A stretch of DNA of 5,653 nt, taken from the NCBI GenBank assembly GCA_013817555.1, contig JACDCN010000151.1, positions 1 to 5,653 on the forward strand. Reading direction: 5' to 3'. The translations under genes were made by a program, and so were the position numbers. The notes below the pieces were generated by a model. The model saw only the letters and a program-made list of their open reading frames with translations, made no database searches and was not told the DNA's origin. The stretch comes from Actinomycetota bacterium. GTDB lineage: Bacteria; Actinomycetota; Thermoleophilia; Gaiellales; Gaiellaceae. This document shows positions 3,700 through 5,653 of the stretch, piece after piece (the stretch's first letter is position 1; every line of letters begins with the position of its first letter).

Positions 3700-5653
3700 A
3701 TGAGCAAGGCCACGAGGACGGACATGCAGGCGCCTGCGCTGCACGTTGCCGACAGCCACGATCTGATCCGCGTGCAGGGCGCGCGCGTGAACAACCTCAA
3801 GGACGTCAGCATCGAGATCCCGAAGCGCCGCCTGACGGTGTTCACCGGCGTCTCCGGCTCGGGCAAGAGCTCGCTGGTGTTCAGCACGATCGCCGCGGAG
3901 TCGCAGCGGATGATCAACGAGACCTACAGCGCCTTCTTGCAGGGCTTCATGCCGACGCTCTCGCGGCCGGAGGTCGACCTACTCGAAGGCCTGACGACCG
4001 CGATCATCGTCGACCAGGAGCGGATGGGCGCGAACCCCCGCTCCACCGTCGGCACCGCCACCGACGCCAACGCCATGCTGCGCATCCTGTTCAGCCGGCT
4101 CGGGCAGCCGCACATCGGCTCGCCCAACGCGTACTCGTTCAACGTCCCCTCGGTGAAGGCCAGCGGTGCGATCACCATCGAGCGGGGCGGCAAGACCAAG
4201 GCCGAGAAGGCGACCTTCAACCGGCTCGGCGGCATGTGCCCGCGCTGCGAGGGCATGGGCTCGGTCACCGACTTCGATCTGTCCGCGCTGTACGACGACG
4301 ACAAGTCGCTCAGCGAGGGTGCGCTGACGATCCCCGGCTACAGCATGGACGGCTGGTACGGCCGCATCTTCAGTGGCGCCGGCTTCGACATGGACAAGCC
4401 GATCGCGAAGTTCACCAAGAAGGAGCTCCACAAGCTGCTCTACCGGGAGCCGACCAAGATCAAGGTCGAGGGGGTCAACCTTACCTACGAGGGCGTCATC
4501 CCCAAGATCCAGAAGTCGATGCTCTCCAAGGACGTCGATGCCCTTCAGCCCCACGTCCGCCGCTTCGTGGAGCGGGCGGTGACCTTCCAGACCTGTCCCG
4601 AGTGCGACGGGACCCGGCTCAGCCCGGAGGCCCGGTCGTCGAAGATCGAGGGGAAGAACATCGCCGACGTCTGCGCGATGCAGATCAGCGACCTGGCCGA
4701 CTGGGTCCGGGGCCTGGACGAGCCTTCGGTTGCCCCGCTGCTCACCGGGCTGCAACACCTCCTCGACTCGTTCGCGGAGATCGGGTTGGGCTACCTCTCC
4801 CTCGACCGGCCGGCGGGCACGCTGTCCGGGGGAGAGGCGCAGCGCACCAAGATGATCCGCCACCTCGGCTCTTCGCTCACCGACGTCACCTACGTCTTCG
4901 ACGAGCCCACGATCGGCCTGCACCCCCACGACATCCAGCGGATGAACGACCTGCTGCTGCAGCTGCGGGACAAGGGCAACACCGTGCTCGTCGTGGAGCA
5001 CAAGCCCGAGACCATCGCCATCGCCGACCACGTCGTCGACCTCGGCCCCGGCGCCGGAACCGCCGGTGGCGAGGTGGTGTTCGAGGGCACCCTGGAGGGT
5101 CTGCAGACCAGTGACACCACGACCGGCCGCCACCTCGACGACCGGGCGACCCTCAAGGAGTCGGTTCGTTCGCCTTCCGGCACGCTGGAGGTCCGCGGAG
5201 CCTCGACGCACAACCTCCAGGACGTGGACGTCGACATCCCGCTCGGGGTGCTCTGCGTGCTCACGGGCGTCGCCGGCTCCGGCAAGAGCTCCCTGATCCA
5301 GGGCTCGGTCGCCGGCCGCGACGGCGTGGTGGTGATCGACCAGGGTGCGATCCGCGGTTCGCGACGGAGCAACCCGGCGACGTATACCGGACTGCTCGAC
5401 CCGATCCGCAAGGCGTTCGCGAAGGCCAACGGCGTGAAGCCGGCGCTCTTCAGCTCCAACTCCGAGGGCGCCTGCCCCACCTGCAACGGCGCCGGCGTCA
5501 TCTACACCGACCTGGGCGTCATGGCCACCGTCGAATCCACCTGCGAGGAGTGCGAGGGGAAGCGGTTCCAGGCGTCGGTGCTGGAGTACACGCTGGGCGG
5601 CCGGAACATCGCCGAGGTGCTCGCGATGTCGGTGACCGAGGCCGAGGAGTTCT
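3700..5653 (+). CDS. UvrA-like double ABC ATPase, class II (DrrC type), 3' end outside window
   Basis: The frame is open for 651 codons to the window edge. ABC module 1 has Walker A GVSGSGKS (50-57), the UvrA block PRSTVGT (113-119), signature LSGGEAQR (375-382), Walker B VFDEPTIGLHP with D401/E402, and H-loop H434. Module 2 opens with Walker A GVAGSGKS (523-530) and has the zinc module C592-x2-C595-x19-C615-x2-C618. Its signature and Walker B lie beyond the edge. In module 1 only CPRC (180-183) and CPEC (299-302) remain; the first cysteine pair of the usual zinc finger is absent. Walker A1 and signature 1 are about 325 residues apart, well short of ordinary UvrA, and there is no UvrB-binding domain after FSRLGQPH. 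This is the plan of class II/DrrC-like proteins, which protect producers of DNA-binding drugs. It probably acts on drug-modified DNA without classical UvrB loading. It is co-transcribed with the VOC gene. Confidence 0.88.
   Translation, partial: MSKATRTDMQAPALHVADSHDLIRVQGARVNNLKDVSIEIPKRRLTVFTGVSGSGKSSLVFSTIAAESQRMINETYSAFLQGFMPTLSRPEVDLLEGLTTAIIVDQERMGANPRSTVGTATDANAMLRILFSRLGQPHIGSPNAYSFNVPSVKASGAITIERGGKTKAEKATFNRLGGMCPRCEGMGSVTDFDLSALYDDDKSLSEGALTIPGYSMDGWYGRIFSGAGFDMDKPIAKFTKKELHKLLYREPTKIKVEGVNLTYEGVIPKIQKSMLSKDVDALQPHVRRFVERAVTFQTCPECDGTRLSPEARSSKIEGKNIADVCAMQISDLADWVRGLDEPSVAPLLTGLQHLLDSFAEIGLGYLSLDRPAGTLSGGEAQRTKMIRHLGSSLTDVTYVFDEPTIGLHPHDIQRMNDLLLQLRDKGNTVLVVEHKPETIAIADHVVDLGPGAGTAGGEVVFEGTLEGLQTSDTTTGRHLDDRATLKESVRSPSGTLEVRGASTHNLQDVDVDIPLGVLCVLTGVAGSGKSSLIQGSVAGRDGVVVIDQGAIRGSRRSNPATYTGLLDPIRKAFAKANGVKPALFSSNSEGACPTCNGAGVIYTDLGVMATVESTCEECEGKRFQASVLEYTLGGRNIAEVLAMSVTEAEEF

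Noticed and set aside
4236..5114. A plus-strand frame of 292 codons inside the UvrA-like gene
   Set aside because: It is arginine- and proline-rich without motifs and overlaps the UvrA-like frame in another register. It does not show a frameshift, since the UvrA-like frame is continuous.
3979..5211. A long minus-strand open frame of about 410 codons
   Set aside because: It lies opposite the UvrA-like gene in a GC-rich region, is full of V, L, G, D and R without any domain motif, and the plus frame carries all ABC motifs. It is an antisense shadow.

Overview
The window looks like a GC-rich actinomycete chromosome (phylum Actinomycetota). The codons are strongly GC-ending, and one promoter appears to give a leaderless mRNA. 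The right half carries an AraC / VOC / UvrA-like gene trio of a kind I associate with actinomycetes. The organism cannot be named from the sequence. The left part (to about 2,670) uses more AGG, ATA, AGT and A/T-ending codons than the right part (from about 2,800), where almost every codon ends in G or C, so the window may be a mosaic of two origins.

Left part, bases 1-2,670: an accessory and partly decayed stretch. At the far left a large inverted repeat (62-91) precedes a short plus-strand remnant resembling the N-terminus of a SAM methyltransferase (132 to about 207). An unassigned 180-bp stretch follows. Then come three intact minus-strand genes: a class I SAM-dependent methyltransferase (389-1207) and, transcribed towards it, a TacA/TacT-type toxin-antitoxin pair made of a DUF1778 ribbon-helix-helix antitoxin (1932-2210) and a GNAT acetyltransferase toxin (1401-1928). 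The antitoxin promoter is overlapped by a perfect 9-bp inverted repeat, as expected for an autoregulated TA operon. Next is the 3' part of a second, unrelated GNAT gene (2388 to about 2,654) that has lost its 5' half.

Junction, about 2,655-2,790: a fragment of an IS256/Mutator-family transposase around the SDAH motif, then a sequence that looks like the right terminus of such an element. The element has lost its left part and most of its 3' coding half, and it ends about 18 bp before the next gene.

Right part, 2,809-5,653: a plus-strand cassette of a stand-alone AraC-type DNA-binding protein (2809-3246), a VOC/glyoxalase-fold protein (3275-3685) and a UvrA-like double ABC ATPase (3700 to beyond the window edge). 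The last is the longest gene here and is 3'-truncated only by the window end. The VOC gene has a perfect TATAAT placed so that transcription would begin at its ATG. The UvrA-like protein lacks room for the UvrB-binding domain, as in class II/DrrC-like UvrA proteins. My reading is a small-molecule or genotoxin tolerance module: the AraC protein controls the pair, the VOC protein binds a small molecule, and the UvrA-like ATPase handles drug-modified DNA. Domain identities are well supported; the joint function is inference.
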